In this document: positions 8,974 to 17,492 of the stretch, one piece after another
Layout: each line of letters starts with the position of its first letter
How positions within the stretch are numbered: position 1 is the stretch's first letter
Origin: Marinactinospora thermotolerans DSM 45154
Lineage (GTDB): Bacteria > Actinomycetota > Actinomycetes > Streptosporangiales > Streptosporangiaceae
Direction of reading: 5' to 3'
Assembly (NCBI RefSeq): GCF_900167435.1
Contig: NZ_FUWS01000001.1
Span: 1-62,549 of the forward strand
Length of the DNA stretch: 62,549 bases
Made by a program: the position numbers and the translations under genes
The notes under the pieces: model-generated
What the model was told of the DNA's origin: nothing
The model's database searches: none
The model's input: only the letters and a program-made list of their open reading frames with translations

Positions 8974-9921
8974 ATGCGAGTGATCGGAGTGAGTGAATTC
9001 GGCGGGCCCGAGGCGCTACGGGAGTTCGACGTCCCCGAGCGTCACGCCGGCCCCAAGGAGGTGCGGATCCGCGTGCGCGCGGCCGCGGTGAACCCGACCG
9101 ACACCCTGACCCGCAGCGGGGCGCGGGCCGAGGACCTGCGCAAGAACCCGCCGCCCTACGTTCCGGGCATGGACGCGGCCGGCGTGGTCGAGGAGATCGG
9201 GCCGGAGGTGTCGGCCGACTACGGCGTCGGCGACCACGTGATGGCGATCGTCGTACCGGACGGCTCCCATGGGGCCTACAGCGAGAGCATCGTGGTCCCC
9301 GCCGACTCGGTCGCGCGGGTCCCCCACGGCGCGAGCGACGCCGAGGCGGCGACCCTGCCCATGAACGGGCTGACCGCGCGACGCGCCCTGGACCTGCTCG
9401 ATCTGCCGCCCGGCGCCACCCTCGCCGTCACCGGGGCGGCCGGCGCCTTCGGCGGTTACGTGGTGCAGCTCGCCAAGGCCGACGGGCTGCGGGTCGTCGC
9501 CGACGCCAAGCCCGAGGACGAGGAGCTGGTCCGCGCGCTGGGCGCCGACATCGTGGTGGCGCGCGGGGACGACGTCGCCGAGCGCATCCGCGCGGCCGTT
9601 CCCGAAGGGGTCGACGGCCTCGCCGATGGGGCGGTGCAGGACGGCCTCGTCACCGCGGCGGTCCGCGACGGCGGAGGGGTGGCCACCGTACGCGGCTACC
9701 GGGGCGACGACGCGGCCCTGGCGCGCGGCATCTCCTTCCACCCGGTGTGGGTCGTCGACTACCAGCACGCGCGCGAACGACTCGACCGGTTGCGCGAGCA
9801 GGCCGAGAAGGGGGTCCTCACCCTGCGCGTGGCGCAGGTCCTGCCCGCCGCCCAGGCGCCGCAGGCACACCGGAGGCTGGAGGCCGGCGGTGTGCGCGGA
9901 CGTCTCGTCCTGGAGTTCTGA
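8974..9921 (+). CDS. Zinc-independent quinone oxidoreductase / medium-chain dehydrogenase
   Basis: 315-residue NAD(P)-dependent oxidoreductase of the medium-chain dehydrogenase superfamily, quinone oxidoreductase type. The N-terminal GroES-like domain (RVRAAAVNPTDTLTRSG, GMDAAGVVEEIG) lacks the Cys cluster and zinc ligands of alcohol dehydrogenases. A Rossmann domain follows with the nucleotide-binding GAAGAFGGYVVQLAK. It reduces quinones or activated alkenes; the natural substrate is unknown. The ATG at 8974 was chosen because the sequence MRVIGVSEFGGPE is the usual family N-terminus; a longer in-frame start at 8884 would overlap the operon terminator. It stands alone between two hairpins. 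Confidence 0.85.
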   Translation: MRVIGVSEFGGPEALREFDVPERHAGPKEVRIRVRAAAVNPTDTLTRSGARAEDLRKNPPPYVPGMDAAGVVEEIGPEVSADYGVGDHVMAIVVPDGSHGAYSESIVVPADSVARVPHGASDAEAATLPMNGLTARRALDLLDLPPGATLAVTGAAGAFGGYVVQLAKADGLRVVADAKPEDEELVRALGADIVVARGDDVAERIRAAVPEGVDGLADGAVQDGLVTAAVRDGGGVATVRGYRGDDAALARGISFHPVWVVDYQHARERLDRLREQAEKGVLTLRVAQVLPAAQAPQAHRRLEAGGVRGRLVLEF

Positions 9922-9925
9922 CCGT

Positions 9926-9963
9926 CGCGGCCCCGCGTCCCGGTTCCCGGGCGCGGGGCCGCG
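9926..9963 (+). terminator. Hairpin terminator after the quinone oxidoreductase
   Basis: Inverted repeat CGCGGCCCCGCG (9926-9937) and CGCGGGGCCGCG (9952-9963), starting five bases after the stop codon. Confidence 0.65.
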
Positions 9964-10187
9964 GGCCTGGGGCGCTTCCCGACGTCGGAGGCGCCCCTGT
10001 CCGTCATCGGGGCGTCACCTTGCCCCCGGCCCCGGGCGCGCGGGCCGGCGGGGTTCCTGTCCGGGACCGGATGATCGGGACGCCGCGGGGCGCTGTGTTC
10101 CCGCGTCCGGCGGGAGGACCGGTGGCGAGGCCGATGAGGCCGGCCCCGCCGGCGACCAGCGGGGTCGGCCTCACTCACGGGAACCGA

Positions 10188-10216
10188 TGGACTACGCACC
10201 GCCAGAGCGCTAGTGT
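10188..10216 (+). promoter_or_regulatory. Promoter of the metY leader
   Basis: TGGACT (10188-10193) and TAGTGT (10211-10216) spaced exactly 17 bp fit a housekeeping -35/-10 pair. The start would fall close to the ATG at 10224, so the leader mRNA would be nearly leaderless. Confidence 0.5.
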
Positions 10217-10223
10217 CGTGGCC

Positions 10224-10298
10224 ATGATCCTGCTCGTTTCGCGGCGGCACGTCGACTATGCCCGCGTAAGCAGCATGCTCTGTCACCCCGCGGCCTGA
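10224..10298 (+). CDS. Putative cis-regulatory leader peptide upstream of metY
   Basis: A 24-codon reading frame whose product contains VSRRHVDYARVSSMLC. The pattern (S)RRHxDxxRxxSxxC is the signature of short actinomycete leader peptides found before sulfur and cysteine genes, often near-leaderless as here. It ends 159 bp before metY. A GTG at 10218 is in frame two codons earlier. By analogy, ribosome progress at the Cys/Arg-rich stretch could sense cysteine or translation state and control metY-metX; the mechanism is inference. An attenuator-like hairpin lies between it and metY. Confidence 0.72.
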   Translation: MILLVSRRHVDYARVSSMLCHPAA

Positions 10299-10373
10299 CC
10301 CGTCTCCCGTTTTCCCGGTCCCCCGCGGCCGCGTCCTCGTCCCCACCCGGCGGGGCGCCCTCTCGTTGCCGTC

Positions 10374-10395
10374 GGGCGCGGCCCTCGCCGCGCCC
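10374..10395 (+). promoter_or_regulatory. Possible attenuator hairpin before metY
   Basis: Perfect arms GGGCGCGGC (10374-10382) and GCCGCGCCC (10387-10395) with a CCTC tetraloop, in the 159-bp space between the leader stop and metY. It could act as an intrinsic terminator or ribosome-controlled attenuator. No competing antiterminator was identified with certainty. Confidence 0.4.
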
Positions 10396-10457
10396 TCATC
10401 CCGATCCGCGCCGCGTCCGGCCCCACCGCGCCGTACGCCCGTGCCCAGGAGAGCATC

Positions 10458-11807
10458 GTGACCGTCGACTCCCGTGACACCTCCCCCACTCCCGAGCCGT
10501 CCGCCGCGGCCGCCGTGGAGTGGTCGTTTGAGACCAAGCAGATCCACGCGGGCGCGCAGCCCGATCCGGCGACGCACGCGCGCGCCACCCCGATCTACCA
10601 GACGACCTCCTTCGTCTTCCGCGACACCCAGCACGGGGCCGACCTGTTCAATCTCGTCGAGCCGGGCAACATCTACAGCCGGATCACCAATCCCACCCAG
10701 GACGTGCTGGAACAGCGCCTGGCCGCCCTGGAGGGCGGGGTGGCCGCGGTGGCGTTCGCCTCGGGGTCAGCCGCGACGACCGCGGCGATCCTCAACCTGG
10801 CGGGCGCCGGCGACCACGTGGTCGCCAGCCCGTCGCTGTACGGGGGCACCTACAACCTGTTCAACTCCACGCTGCCCAAGCTGGGGGTGCGGGTGACGTT
10901 CGTGGCGGACCAGGACGACCTGGGGGCCTGGCGGGACGCGGTCCGTCCCGAGACGAAGCTGTTCTTCGCCGAGACGCTGGCCAACCCCGGCGGCAACGTC
11001 TTGGACGTGCGCGGCGTCGCCGATGTCGCGCACGAGGCGGGCGTCCCCCTGGTCGTCGACAACACCGTGCCCACCCCCTACCTGCTGCGGCCGATCGAGC
11101 ACGGCGCCGATGTCGTCGTCCACTCGGCGACCAAGTACCTCGGCGGGCACGGCACCACGATCGCCGGCGTCGTCGTGGACGGCGGCACCTTCGACTTCGG
11201 CATGTTCCCCGAGCGGTTCCCCGGGTTCGTCGAGCCCGACCCCAGCTACCACGGCCTGCGCTACTGGGAGACGATGGGGCCCGGCGCCTACGCGACGAAG
11301 CTGCGGTTGCAGCTGCTGCGCGACACCGGCGCGGCGATCGCCCCGTTGAACGCCTTCCTGATCCTGCAAGGGGTCGAGACGCTGTCCCTGCGGATGGAGC
11401 GGCACGTCGCCAACGCCCAGGCCCTGGCCGAATGGCTGGAAGGACGCGAGGAGGTCGAACGGGTCCACTACGCCGGTCTGCCCTCCAGCCCGTTCAACGC
11501 CAGGGCCCGCGGCTACCTGCCGCGCGGCGCGGGCGCGGTGGTCTCCTTCGAACTGCACGGCGGGGTCGAGGCCGGGCGCGCCTTCGTCGACGGCACGGAG
11601 CTGTTCAGCCACCTGGTCAACATCGGCGACGTGCGCAGCCTCATCGCCCACCCGGCCAGCACCACCCACAGCCAGCTTGGCCCCGAGGAGCAGCTCGCCT
11701 CGGGCGTCACCCCCGGACTGGTGCGTCTGGCGGTGGGCCTGGAGCACATCGACGACCTACGGGCGGACCTGGAGGCGGGCTTCCGGGCCGCGAAGGCACG
11801 GCGGTGA
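10458..11807 (+). CDS. metY: O-acetylhomoserine sulfhydrylase
   Basis: 449-residue PLP enzyme of the Cys/Met metabolism family that makes homocysteine from O-acetylhomoserine and sulfide. Visible features are the start FETKQIHAGAQPDPATHARA, YSRITNPT, ASGSAATTAAIL, the PLP-binding lysine in HSATKYLGGHG (about K226) and the C-terminal SLIAHPASTTHSQL. The length is typical of MetY and longer than CGS/CBL relatives. GTG 10458 follows AGGAGAG. The stop overlaps the metX start as GTGA, so the two genes form a coupled methionine-synthesis pair preceded by a leader peptide. Confidence 0.95.
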   Translation: MTVDSRDTSPTPEPSAAAAVEWSFETKQIHAGAQPDPATHARATPIYQTTSFVFRDTQHGADLFNLVEPGNIYSRITNPTQDVLEQRLAALEGGVAAVAFASGSAATTAAILNLAGAGDHVVASPSLYGGTYNLFNSTLPKLGVRVTFVADQDDLGAWRDAVRPETKLFFAETLANPGGNVLDVRGVADVAHEAGVPLVVDNTVPTPYLLRPIEHGADVVVHSATKYLGGHGTTIAGVVVDGGTFDFGMFPERFPGFVEPDPSYHGLRYWETMGPGAYATKLRLQLLRDTGAAIAPLNAFLILQGVETLSLRMERHVANAQALAEWLEGREEVERVHYAGLPSSPFNARARGYLPRGAGAVVSFELHGGVEAGRAFVDGTELFSHLVNIGDVRSLIAHPASTTHSQLGPEEQLASGVTPGLVRLAVGLEHIDDLRADLEAGFRAAKARR

Positions 11808-12946
11808 GCGGGCTGCCCGTCGGGCTGTGCCCTCCCGCCACCGGTGGGTGGCGGGAGGGCGATCCGGCCGGTGGGCGACGCTGGTCGACGCCTGGGGCAC
11901 CGTTCCGGCTGGAGTCGGGGCAGGAGCTTCCCGGTGTCCGGCTGGCCTACCAGACGTGGGGGACCCTCGACGCCGCCCGCTCCAACGCGGTCCTGGTCCT
12001 GCACGGGCTGACCGGGGACAGTCACCTCAGTGGCCCGGCCGGGCCCGGGCATCCCAGCCCCGGCTGGTGGGACGGCCTGGTGGGGCGCGGCCGGGCGCTG
12101 GACACCGACCGCTTCTTCGTGGTCGTCCCCAACGCGCTCGGCGGCTGCCAGGGCAGTACCGGGCCCTCGACGTCCCGTCCCGATGGGCGCCCCTGGGGCT
12201 CGGCTTTTCCCCGGCTGAGCATCCGCGACCTGGTGGCGGCCGAGGCGAGGCTCGCCGATGAGCTGGGGATCGCCAGGTGGGCGGCTGTCATCGGGGGGTC
12301 CATGGGCGGCATGCGCGCCCTGGAATGGGCGGTGGGCCACCCGCACCGGGTGGCCCGGGCGCTGCTGCTGGCCTGCCCGGCCGCGACCTCGGCCCGCCAG
12401 ATCGCGTGGACCTCCCCCCAGCTCCACGCCATCGCGGCCGATCCCCACTGGCACGGCGGCGACTACCTCGCCCTCGGTTGTGGTGGCCCACGCGACGGTC
12501 TGGGGATCGCGCGCAGGATCGCGCACGCCACCTACCGCGGTGACGGCGAGCTCACCGCGCGTTTCGGCCGCCGGGCCCAGGAGGGCGAGGATCCCGGCGC
12601 CGGAGGCCGGTTCGCGATCGAGTCCTACCTCGACCACCACGCCGACAAGCTCGTCCGACGCTTCGACGCCAACAGCTATGTCGTGCTCACCCGGGCGATG
12701 AACTCCCACGACGTGGGGCGGGGGCGGGGCGGCACCGCCGCCGCGCTGGCCCGGGTCACGGCGCGGACCATGGTGGCGGGGGTGAGCAGCGACGACCTCT
12801 ACCCCCTCGCCCAGCAGGCGGAGCTGGCCGCGGGGATCAGGGAGGCGGGACCGGTCCGGGTCATCTCCTCCCCGCACGGCCATGACGGCTTCCTCGTGGA
12901 GGTCGAGCAGGTGGCGGCGCTGGTCAAGGAACTGCTGGCCGACTGA
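11804..12946 (+). CDS. metX: Homoserine O-acetyltransferase
   Basis: Makes O-acetylhomoserine from homoserine and acetyl-CoA, the substrate of the upstream MetY. The 380-residue alpha/beta hydrolase shows LVLHGLTGDSHL, the nucleophile elbow GGSMGGM (Ser about 166), the catalytic Asp in VSSDDLYP, and the catalytic His in SPHGHDGFL. I chose GTG 11804, which overlaps the metY stop by four bases. The same frame is open further upstream but only inside metY. A hairpin follows immediately after the stop. Confidence 0.95.
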   Translation: MSGLPVGLCPPATGGWREGDPAGGRRWSTPGAPFRLESGQELPGVRLAYQTWGTLDAARSNAVLVLHGLTGDSHLSGPAGPGHPSPGWWDGLVGRGRALDTDRFFVVVPNALGGCQGSTGPSTSRPDGRPWGSAFPRLSIRDLVAAEARLADELGIARWAAVIGGSMGGMRALEWAVGHPHRVARALLLACPAATSARQIAWTSPQLHAIAADPHWHGGDYLALGCGGPRDGLGIARRIAHATYRGDGELTARFGRRAQEGEDPGAGGRFAIESYLDHHADKLVRRFDANSYVVLTRAMNSHDVGRGRGGTAAALARVTARTMVAGVSSDDLYPLAQQAELAAGIREAGPVRVISSPHGHDGFLVEVEQVAALVKELLAD

Positions 12947-12947
12947 G

Positions 12948-12983
12948 CCGCCCCGGCCGCGCCGTGCGCCCGGGCCGGGGCGG
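12948..12983 (+). terminator. Hairpin terminator after metYX
   Basis: Arms CCGCCCCGGCC (12948-12958) and GGCCGGGGCGG (12973-12983), starting two bases after the metX stop and ending three bases before the -10 box of the next gene. Confidence 0.65.
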
Positions 12984-12985
12984 GT

Positions 12986-12991
12986 TAGGAT
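12986..12991 (+). promoter_or_regulatory. -10 box for a leaderless transcript
   Basis: TAGGAT six bases before the GTG at 12998. This spacing places the transcription start at or next to the start codon, the usual layout of leaderless actinomycete mRNAs. No ribosome binding site is seen. Confidence 0.45.
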
Positions 12992-12997
12992 GCACCC

Positions 12998-13450
12998 GTG
13001 CTGGAGCCTCGTGACCCCTCGCGTGTCCCCGCCGGCCACCCCCATCGCGGCGCCGTCCGCGAAGTGGCGACCGGGCGCAACGCGACCGTGCTGACCTACG
13101 CCCCCGACCTGGACGGGCGGGCCGACGCCGGCGAGATCGTGTGGACCTGGGTCCCCTACGAGGAGGATCCCACGCAGGGCAAGGACCGGCCGCTGCTCGT
13201 GGTGGGCCGGCGCGGCCCCCTCGTGCACGCGCTGATGCTGTCCAGCCGGACCCCCGACGGCTGGGAGGAACACGACTGGCTGGAGCTGGGCTCCGGTACC
13301 TGGGACCGCGACGGACGGCGCTCCTACGTGCGGCTGGACCGACTCTTCGAGCTGGACGAGGACGCCATCCGGCGGGAGGGCGCGGTCCTGGAGGCCGACC
13401 GGTTCTGGCACGTCGGCGCGGTGCTCAGGGCGCGCTACGGCTGGCGCTGA
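12998..13450 (+). CDS. MazF/PemK-like protein without a visible antitoxin
   Basis: 150 residues. The central part (GEIVWTWVPYEEDPTQGKDRPLLVVGRR) resembles the N-terminal beta strand and loop of PemK/MazF-fold proteins (GEIVW.....PTQGKDRPVLVV), many of which are annotated as type II toxins in actinomycetes. No antitoxin-sized gene precedes it: a terminator and a promoter fill the space after metX. Either the antitoxin is elsewhere or the protein has a non-toxin role, as is likely for stand-alone members with this long N-terminus. Fold assignment fairly sure, toxin function not. Confidence 0.7.
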   Translation: MLEPRDPSRVPAGHPHRGAVREVATGRNATVLTYAPDLDGRADAGEIVWTWVPYEEDPTQGKDRPLLVVGRRGPLVHALMLSSRTPDGWEEHDWLELGSGTWDRDGRRSYVRLDRLFELDEDAIRREGAVLEADRFWHVGAVLRARYGWR

Positions 13451-13477
13451 GGCACGACGACGGGCCGCTCGCCTCGG

Positions 13478-14011
13478 CTAGGCGGAGGCCGCGGTGTCGT
13501 GCAGGACCCGGTCCAAAAAGCCCCCGAGGTTGGTGGTGGCGCGCGCGATCCGCTCCTCCAGGGTGAGGGACTCGCGCTGGTGCTTGGACGCCTCGGTCTT
13601 CTTGCGTCCCCTCAGGTACAGGGAGCAGGCCAGGTCGTCGCATATGTAGGCGCCGACGCTGTCGCCGCGGCGGCCGGCCTCGCCGACCCTGCGCGCGGTG
13701 AGCAGGGAGACCCCCGACCCCGCGTGGGCGGTCAGACAGACCGAGCAGACCAGGGTCTTCGTCGTCGCCCTGGCCACGCGCGGCGGGACCCGCAGGACGA
13801 CCCCCAGGAGCCGTCCGGCGTGCTCGGCCACGATGTAGCCCCGTTCCGGCGCGCCGGGATCGCGCCAGCCGAGGAAGTCGAGGTCGGACCAGGGAAGGTC
13901 GGCGAATCCCCGCGGCAGGGAGATGCGGCGCGCCTCCCCCTTCGAACAGTTGACAAAGGAACGACGTATCTCGTCTTCGGTGAGTGGTGACACGAGGAGC
14001 GAAGTTAACAT
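13478..14011 (-). CDS. FBP-type treble-clef zinc-finger protein (EF-G-binding family)
   Basis: 177 residues. The N-terminus (LTEDEIRRSFVNCSKGEARRISLP) and the C-terminal zinc module (CSVCLTAHAG, then YICDDLACSLYLRGRKK) match the FBP/FusB-like family. That family's characterised members bind EF-G and protect against fusidic acid. Four Cys (two CxxC-like pairs) are present as zinc ligands. In actinomycetes these genes are usually not linked to resistance, so the role is open. ATG 14011 was taken as start; a GTG seven codons later is possible. It is convergent with the MazF-like gene, with only 27 bp between stops. Confidence 0.75.
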   Translation of the reverse strand: MLTSLLVSPLTEDEIRRSFVNCSKGEARRISLPRGFADLPWSDLDFLGWRDPGAPERGYIVAEHAGRLLGVVLRVPPRVARATTKTLVCSVCLTAHAGSGVSLLTARRVGEAGRRGDSVGAYICDDLACSLYLRGRKKTEASKHQRESLTLEERIARATTNLGGFLDRVLHDTAASA

Positions 14012-14158
14012 CCCATGACCGGTCGTGTCGTCTCCTTTTCCGCGCCGATCCCCCGCCCTTGCCGGCAGGAACGGAAAACCGTCGCCACGGGTGCGCGATA
14101 TCACATCGGAGGCGGTCGGATCGACCAGCGGACACGCCCGCCGCTGGGCGCAAGGCCG

Positions 14159-14180
14159 GGGCCGGCCCGAGGGCCGGCCC
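14159..14180. terminator. Hairpin between the FBP and DUF779 genes
   Basis: Two copies of the self-complementary GGGCCGGCCC (14159-14168 and 14171-14180), just downstream of the DUF779 stop on the minus strand. Confidence 0.55.
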
Positions 14181-14187
14181 GTCGCGT

Positions 14188-14571
14188 TCAGTCGGAAACC
14201 TCCCCTTCGTCGAGCAGCCGGGAGCGGATGATGAAGCGCTGCCCGGTCGGCGCCTCCAGGGAGAACCCGGCGCCCCGGCCCGCCACCACGTCGATGGTCA
14301 GATGCGTGTGCCTCCACAGCGCGTACTGCGACCGCGACATCCACACCGGCACCGGTTCGGGGGTGCCCGGCTCCAACTCCCCCAGCAGCACGTCGGCAGA
14401 ACCGATCCGAAACTCCCCCGCCCGATAGCACATGGGGGAACTGCCGTCACAGCAGCCGCCCGACTGGTGGAACATCAACGGCCCGTGCTCCTCGCGCAGC
14501 GCCCTCAGCAACCGTGCGGCCCGCGCCGTCAACGCCACCCGCGCGCGGCCCCCTTCCCGCTCCGGCGTCAA
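14188..14571 (-). CDS. DUF779 protein linked to acetaldehyde dehydrogenase
   Basis: 127 residues. Core motifs [20 protein letters not shown] and [14 protein letters not shown] define the DUF779 family, whose genes regularly sit next to ExaC/AcoD-type aldehyde dehydrogenases. The Cys pair and the Cys after SSPM suggest metal or redox chemistry, but no activity is established. A TTG at 14571 overlaps the dehydrogenase stop (TTGA), which favours coupling; a GTG twelve codons later is an alternative start. The gene ends just before a hairpin. Confidence 0.82.
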   Translation of the reverse strand: MTPEREGGRARVALTARAARLLRALREEHGPLMFHQSGGCCDGSSPMCYRAGEFRIGSADVLLGELEPGTPEPVPVWMSRSQYALWRHTHLTIDVVAGRGAGFSLEAPTGQRFIIRSRLLDEGEVSD

Positions 14572-16091
14572 AACAGCCCCAGCGCCTCATCGGAGTAGCT
14601 CACCAGCAGGTTCTTCGTCTGCTGGTAGTGGGCGAGCATCATCCGGTGGTTCTCGCGGCCGATCCCCGACTGCTTGTATCCGCCGAACGCGGCGTGCGCC
14701 GGATAGGCGTGGTAGTTGTTCACCCAGACGCGGCCCGCCTGGATGTCGCGGCCGGCGCGGTGGGCGATGGAACCGTCGCGCGCCCACACCCCGGCCCCCA
14801 GGCCGTAGAGGGTGTCGTTGGCGATCCGCACGGCGTCGGCGTAGTCGGAGAAACGGGTGACGGCGAGGACCGGGCCGAAGATCTCCTCCTGGAAGATCCG
14901 CATCGAGTTGTCGCCCTCGAACACGGTCGGGGTGACGTAGTAGCCGCCGGCCAGCTCCCCCTCCAGCTCCGCGCGCTCACCGCCGGTCAGGACCCGGGCC
15001 CCCTCCTTACGGCCCAGGTCGATGTAGGACAGGATCTTCTCCAGCTGGTCGTTGCTCGCCTGCGCGCCGATCATCGTCTCGGTGTCGAGGGGGTCGCCCT
15101 GGCGGATGCGGCGCGTGCGCTCAAGGCCGTCGGCGAGGAAGGCGTCGTAGATCTCGTCCTGGAGCAGCGCCCGCGAGGGGCAGGTGCACACCTCGCCCTG
15201 GTTCAGGGCGAACATCGCGAACCCCTCCAGCGCCTTGTCGTAGAAGGCGTCGCGGGCCGCGGCGACGTCGGCGAAGAACACGTTGGGGCTCTTGCCGCCG
15301 AGCTCCAAGGTGACCGGGACCAGGTTCTCGCTGGCGTATTGCATGATGAGCCGGCCCGTGGTGGTCTCGCCGGTGAAGGCGACCTTGCGCACCCGGGGGC
15401 TCGTCGCGAGGGGCCGGCCCGCCTCGGCGCCGAAACCGTTGACGACGTTGACCACTCCGGGCGGGAGGAGGTCGGCGATCAACTCCATCAGCAGCATGAT
15501 CGACGCCGGCGTCTGCTCGGCCGGTTTGAGCACCACCGTGTTGCCCGCCGCCAGCGCCGGGGCGAGCTTCCACGTCGCCATGAGCAGCGGGAAGTTCCAC
15601 GGGATGATCTGGGCCACCACCCCCAGCGGTTCGTGGAAGTGGTAGGCGACGGTGGCCTCGTCGATCTGGGAGATCCCGCCCTCCTGGGCGCGGATCGCGC
15701 CGGCGAAGTAGCGGAAGTGGTCCACCGCGAGAGGCAGGTCGGCGGCCAGGCACTCGCGTACCGGTTTGCCGTTGTCCCAGCTCTCGGCGACGGCCAGCCG
15801 TTCCAGGTGCTGCTCGATGCGGTCGGCGACGCGGTTGAGGACGACCGCGCGCTCGGCCGGAGGGGTGCGCCCCCAGGCGGGGGCGGCGGCCTCGGCCGCG
15901 TCCAGGGCGAGCTCGATATCCTCGGCGTCGCTCCGGGCCACCTCCGTGAAGGCCTTTCCGGTCACCGGCGTGGGGTTCTCGAAGTAGCGTCCGCGCACCG
16001 GCGCGACCCATTCCCCGCCGATCCAGTTGTCGTAGCGGGGCGCGTACTCCACCGGGCTCCCGGGCTGTCCGGGCGGAGCGTAGATCACCAT
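14568..16091 (-). CDS. NAD-dependent (acet)aldehyde dehydrogenase, ExaC/AcoD type
   Basis: Oxidises aldehydes, probably acetaldehyde, to acids. 507 residues, the usual length of the ExaC/AcoD/ThcA subgroup. Visible are [28 protein letters not shown], the catalytic Glu region [14 protein letters not shown], the catalytic Cys region [13 protein letters not shown], and the C-terminal [20 protein letters not shown] typical of the subgroup. ATG 16091 has GAGGAGG upstream. The DUF779 gene overlaps its end and a GAF-type activator lies upstream on the same strand, the usual acetaldehyde/ethanol-responsive arrangement. Confidence 0.93.
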   Translation of the reverse strand: MVIYAPPGQPGSPVEYAPRYDNWIGGEWVAPVRGRYFENPTPVTGKAFTEVARSDAEDIELALDAAEAAAPAWGRTPPAERAVVLNRVADRIEQHLERLAVAESWDNGKPVRECLAADLPLAVDHFRYFAGAIRAQEGGISQIDEATVAYHFHEPLGVVAQIIPWNFPLLMATWKLAPALAAGNTVVLKPAEQTPASIMLLMELIADLLPPGVVNVVNGFGAEAGRPLATSPRVRKVAFTGETTTGRLIMQYASENLVPVTLELGGKSPNVFFADVAAARDAFYDKALEGFAMFALNQGEVCTCPSRALLQDEIYDAFLADGLERTRRIRQGDPLDTETMIGAQASNDQLEKILSYIDLGRKEGARVLTGGERAELEGELAGGYYVTPTVFEGDNSMRIFQEEIFGPVLAVTRFSDYADAVRIANDTLYGLGAGVWARDGSIAHRAGRDIQAGRVWVNNYHAYPAHAAFGGYKQSGIGRENHRMMLAHYQQTKNLLVSYSDEALGLF

Positions 16092-16160
16092 GACGGTTGC
16101 CTCCTCGTCGGCCTGGGCGGCACGCCGACCTGCGGGCGCCGCCGGGACTGCCACGTTGAT

Positions 16161-16198
16161 GTGACGCTAGTCACCTGCCCGTTGCGCGCACGTTGCAC
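16161..16198 (-). promoter_or_regulatory. Aldehyde dehydrogenase promoter with tandem activator-like repeats
   Basis: On the minus strand TAGCGT (16169-16164) fits a -10 box. It lies in the palindrome GTGAC-GCTA-GTCAC (16161-16174). Upstream of it are two direct repeats whose forward sequences are CGTTGCGC (16180-16187) and CGTTGCAC (16191-16198), spaced 11 bp, one helical turn. They sit where an activator would bind; the adjacent GAF regulator is the candidate. No good -35 is seen, consistent with activator dependence. Confidence 0.4.
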
Positions 16199-16217
16199 GC
16201 ACGCGCGGCATCGTCTC

Positions 16218-17492
16218 TCAGCAGGCGCCGCGTCTCAGCCACGCACGCAGCAGCGGAACGTGGGGGGACCCTTCGGGCAGCGCCCGCAGCGCTGCGTCGA
16301 GGACCCTGGGATCGTCACGGCCGTCCGGGCGGCGGGCCCACTCCAGCAGGCTCTCGGCGTCGGCGTCGCGGCCAAGCGCGGTACGGATCTCCCAGGCGAG
16401 CTCCTCTCGGATGTCGACCACGCCCGGCGCCGTGGAGGCGGGCAGGACCGGACCCTGGTAGACGCCTAGCGCCTGGCGGTGGCGTCCCAACGCCAGGAGA
16501 CGGCGGACCTCCTCGATGTCGGTGCGCACCGGCACCGACAACCGGTAGGGCCGCGAGGCGAGGACGCCGGGGCCGAGCAGGCGACGTAGCCGCGCCACCT
16601 CCGCGCGGACGGTGACCGCCGCCACGTCGCGCTCGTGCAACCGCGCGCCCAGCCCCTCGGCCGTCAGACCGCCGGGGTGATGGGCGAGCAGCAGCAGGAT
16701 CTCGGCGTGGCGGACGCCCAGCTCCACGGCGTGTCCGTCCCCGCCGAACAGCGCGCCGTCCCGCCCCAGCACCCGCAGGGGGGCGGGATCGGTCCCTGCG
16801 GCCGGCGACGCCGGGGCGAGCGCGCCGGCCAGCCGCAGCAGGCGCAGCTCCCCTTCGACCGCGGCGGCCGCGGCACGCACCAGGGCCAGCGCGTACGGGG
16901 AGGCGGCGGTGTCCGCGCCGGTCAGGTCCAAGACCCCGATCACGGCGCCGGTGTCGGGGTCGCGGACGGGGGCCGCCGAGCAGCTCCACGACTGCACGTT
17001 GCGGCTGAAGTGCTCGCTGGCGAAGACCTGCGCCTCGTGTCCCAGGGCGAGCGCCAGCGCGGGCGCGTTGGTGCCGGCCCCGGCCTCGGCCCAGTTGGCG
17101 CCTTCGACGAAGAGCATGCGTTCGGCCCGCGCGCGCAGCCCCCGCTCGCCCTCCACCCACAGGAGGCGGCCCGCGGCGTCACCGACCGCGACGATGTGGG
17201 AACCGTGGTCGGCGGCGTCCACGAGGAGCCGCCGGATCAGCGGCAGCACCGAGGAGAACGGATGGGCCCCTCGACACTCCTCCAGCCGGTCGCCGCTGAG
17301 CTCCAACGGCGGCCGGGCGGTCTCGGGATCCACCCCGAGGACCCTGCATCGCTGCCAGGAGTCGCGCACGACGTCGCGTAGCCGGGCGGGCGGGCGGCCC
17401 GAGGCGAGGAAGCGCTCGTGGGCCGCCGCCACCGCGCGGCGCAGCTCCCCCGGATCGCTCCCCCGCGGCCAGGCGTTCCCGATGGCGGGCAT
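16218..17492 (-). CDS. GAF-domain transcriptional activator with winged-helix C-terminus
   Basis: 424 residues. The N-terminal half holds a GAF domain with the AcoR-like signature NWAEAGAGTNAPALAL and FSRNVQSWSCSAAPVRD, GVLDLTG. The C-terminal half (LGVRHAEILLLLAHHPGGLT, VTVRAEVARLRRLLG) looks like a winged-helix DNA-binding domain. There is no AAA+ domain, so it does not work through sigma-54, unlike AcoR of proteobacteria. Its place immediately upstream of the aldehyde dehydrogenase and DUF779 genes suggests that it senses acetaldehyde or a related effector and activates them. ATG 17492 follows GGGAGGGGG. Confidence 0.8.
   Translation of the reverse strand: MPAIGNAWPRGSDPGELRRAVAAAHERFLASGRPPARLRDVVRDSWQRCRVLGVDPETARPPLELSGDRLEECRGAHPFSSVLPLIRRLLVDAADHGSHIVAVGDAAGRLLWVEGERGLRARAERMLFVEGANWAEAGAGTNAPALALALGHEAQVFASEHFSRNVQSWSCSAAPVRDPDTGAVIGVLDLTGADTAASPYALALVRAAAAAVEGELRLLRLAGALAPASPAAGTDPAPLRVLGRDGALFGGDGHAVELGVRHAEILLLLAHHPGGLTAEGLGARLHERDVAAVTVRAEVARLRRLLGPGVLASRPYRLSVPVRTDIEEVRRLLALGRHRQALGVYQGPVLPASTAPGVVDIREELAWEIRTALGRDADAESLLEWARRPDGRDDPRVLDAALRALPEGSPHVPLLRAWLRRGAC

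Noticed and set aside
10299-10457. A SAM or cobalamin riboswitch before metY.
   Set aside because: No conserved core of these classes was visible. The leader peptide explains the long 5' region better.
14514-16469. A 651-codon plus-strand frame over the aldehyde dehydrogenase gene.
   Set aside because: It is the complement of a clear dehydrogenase with catalytic motifs; the product is Val/Gly/Arg-rich without similarity.
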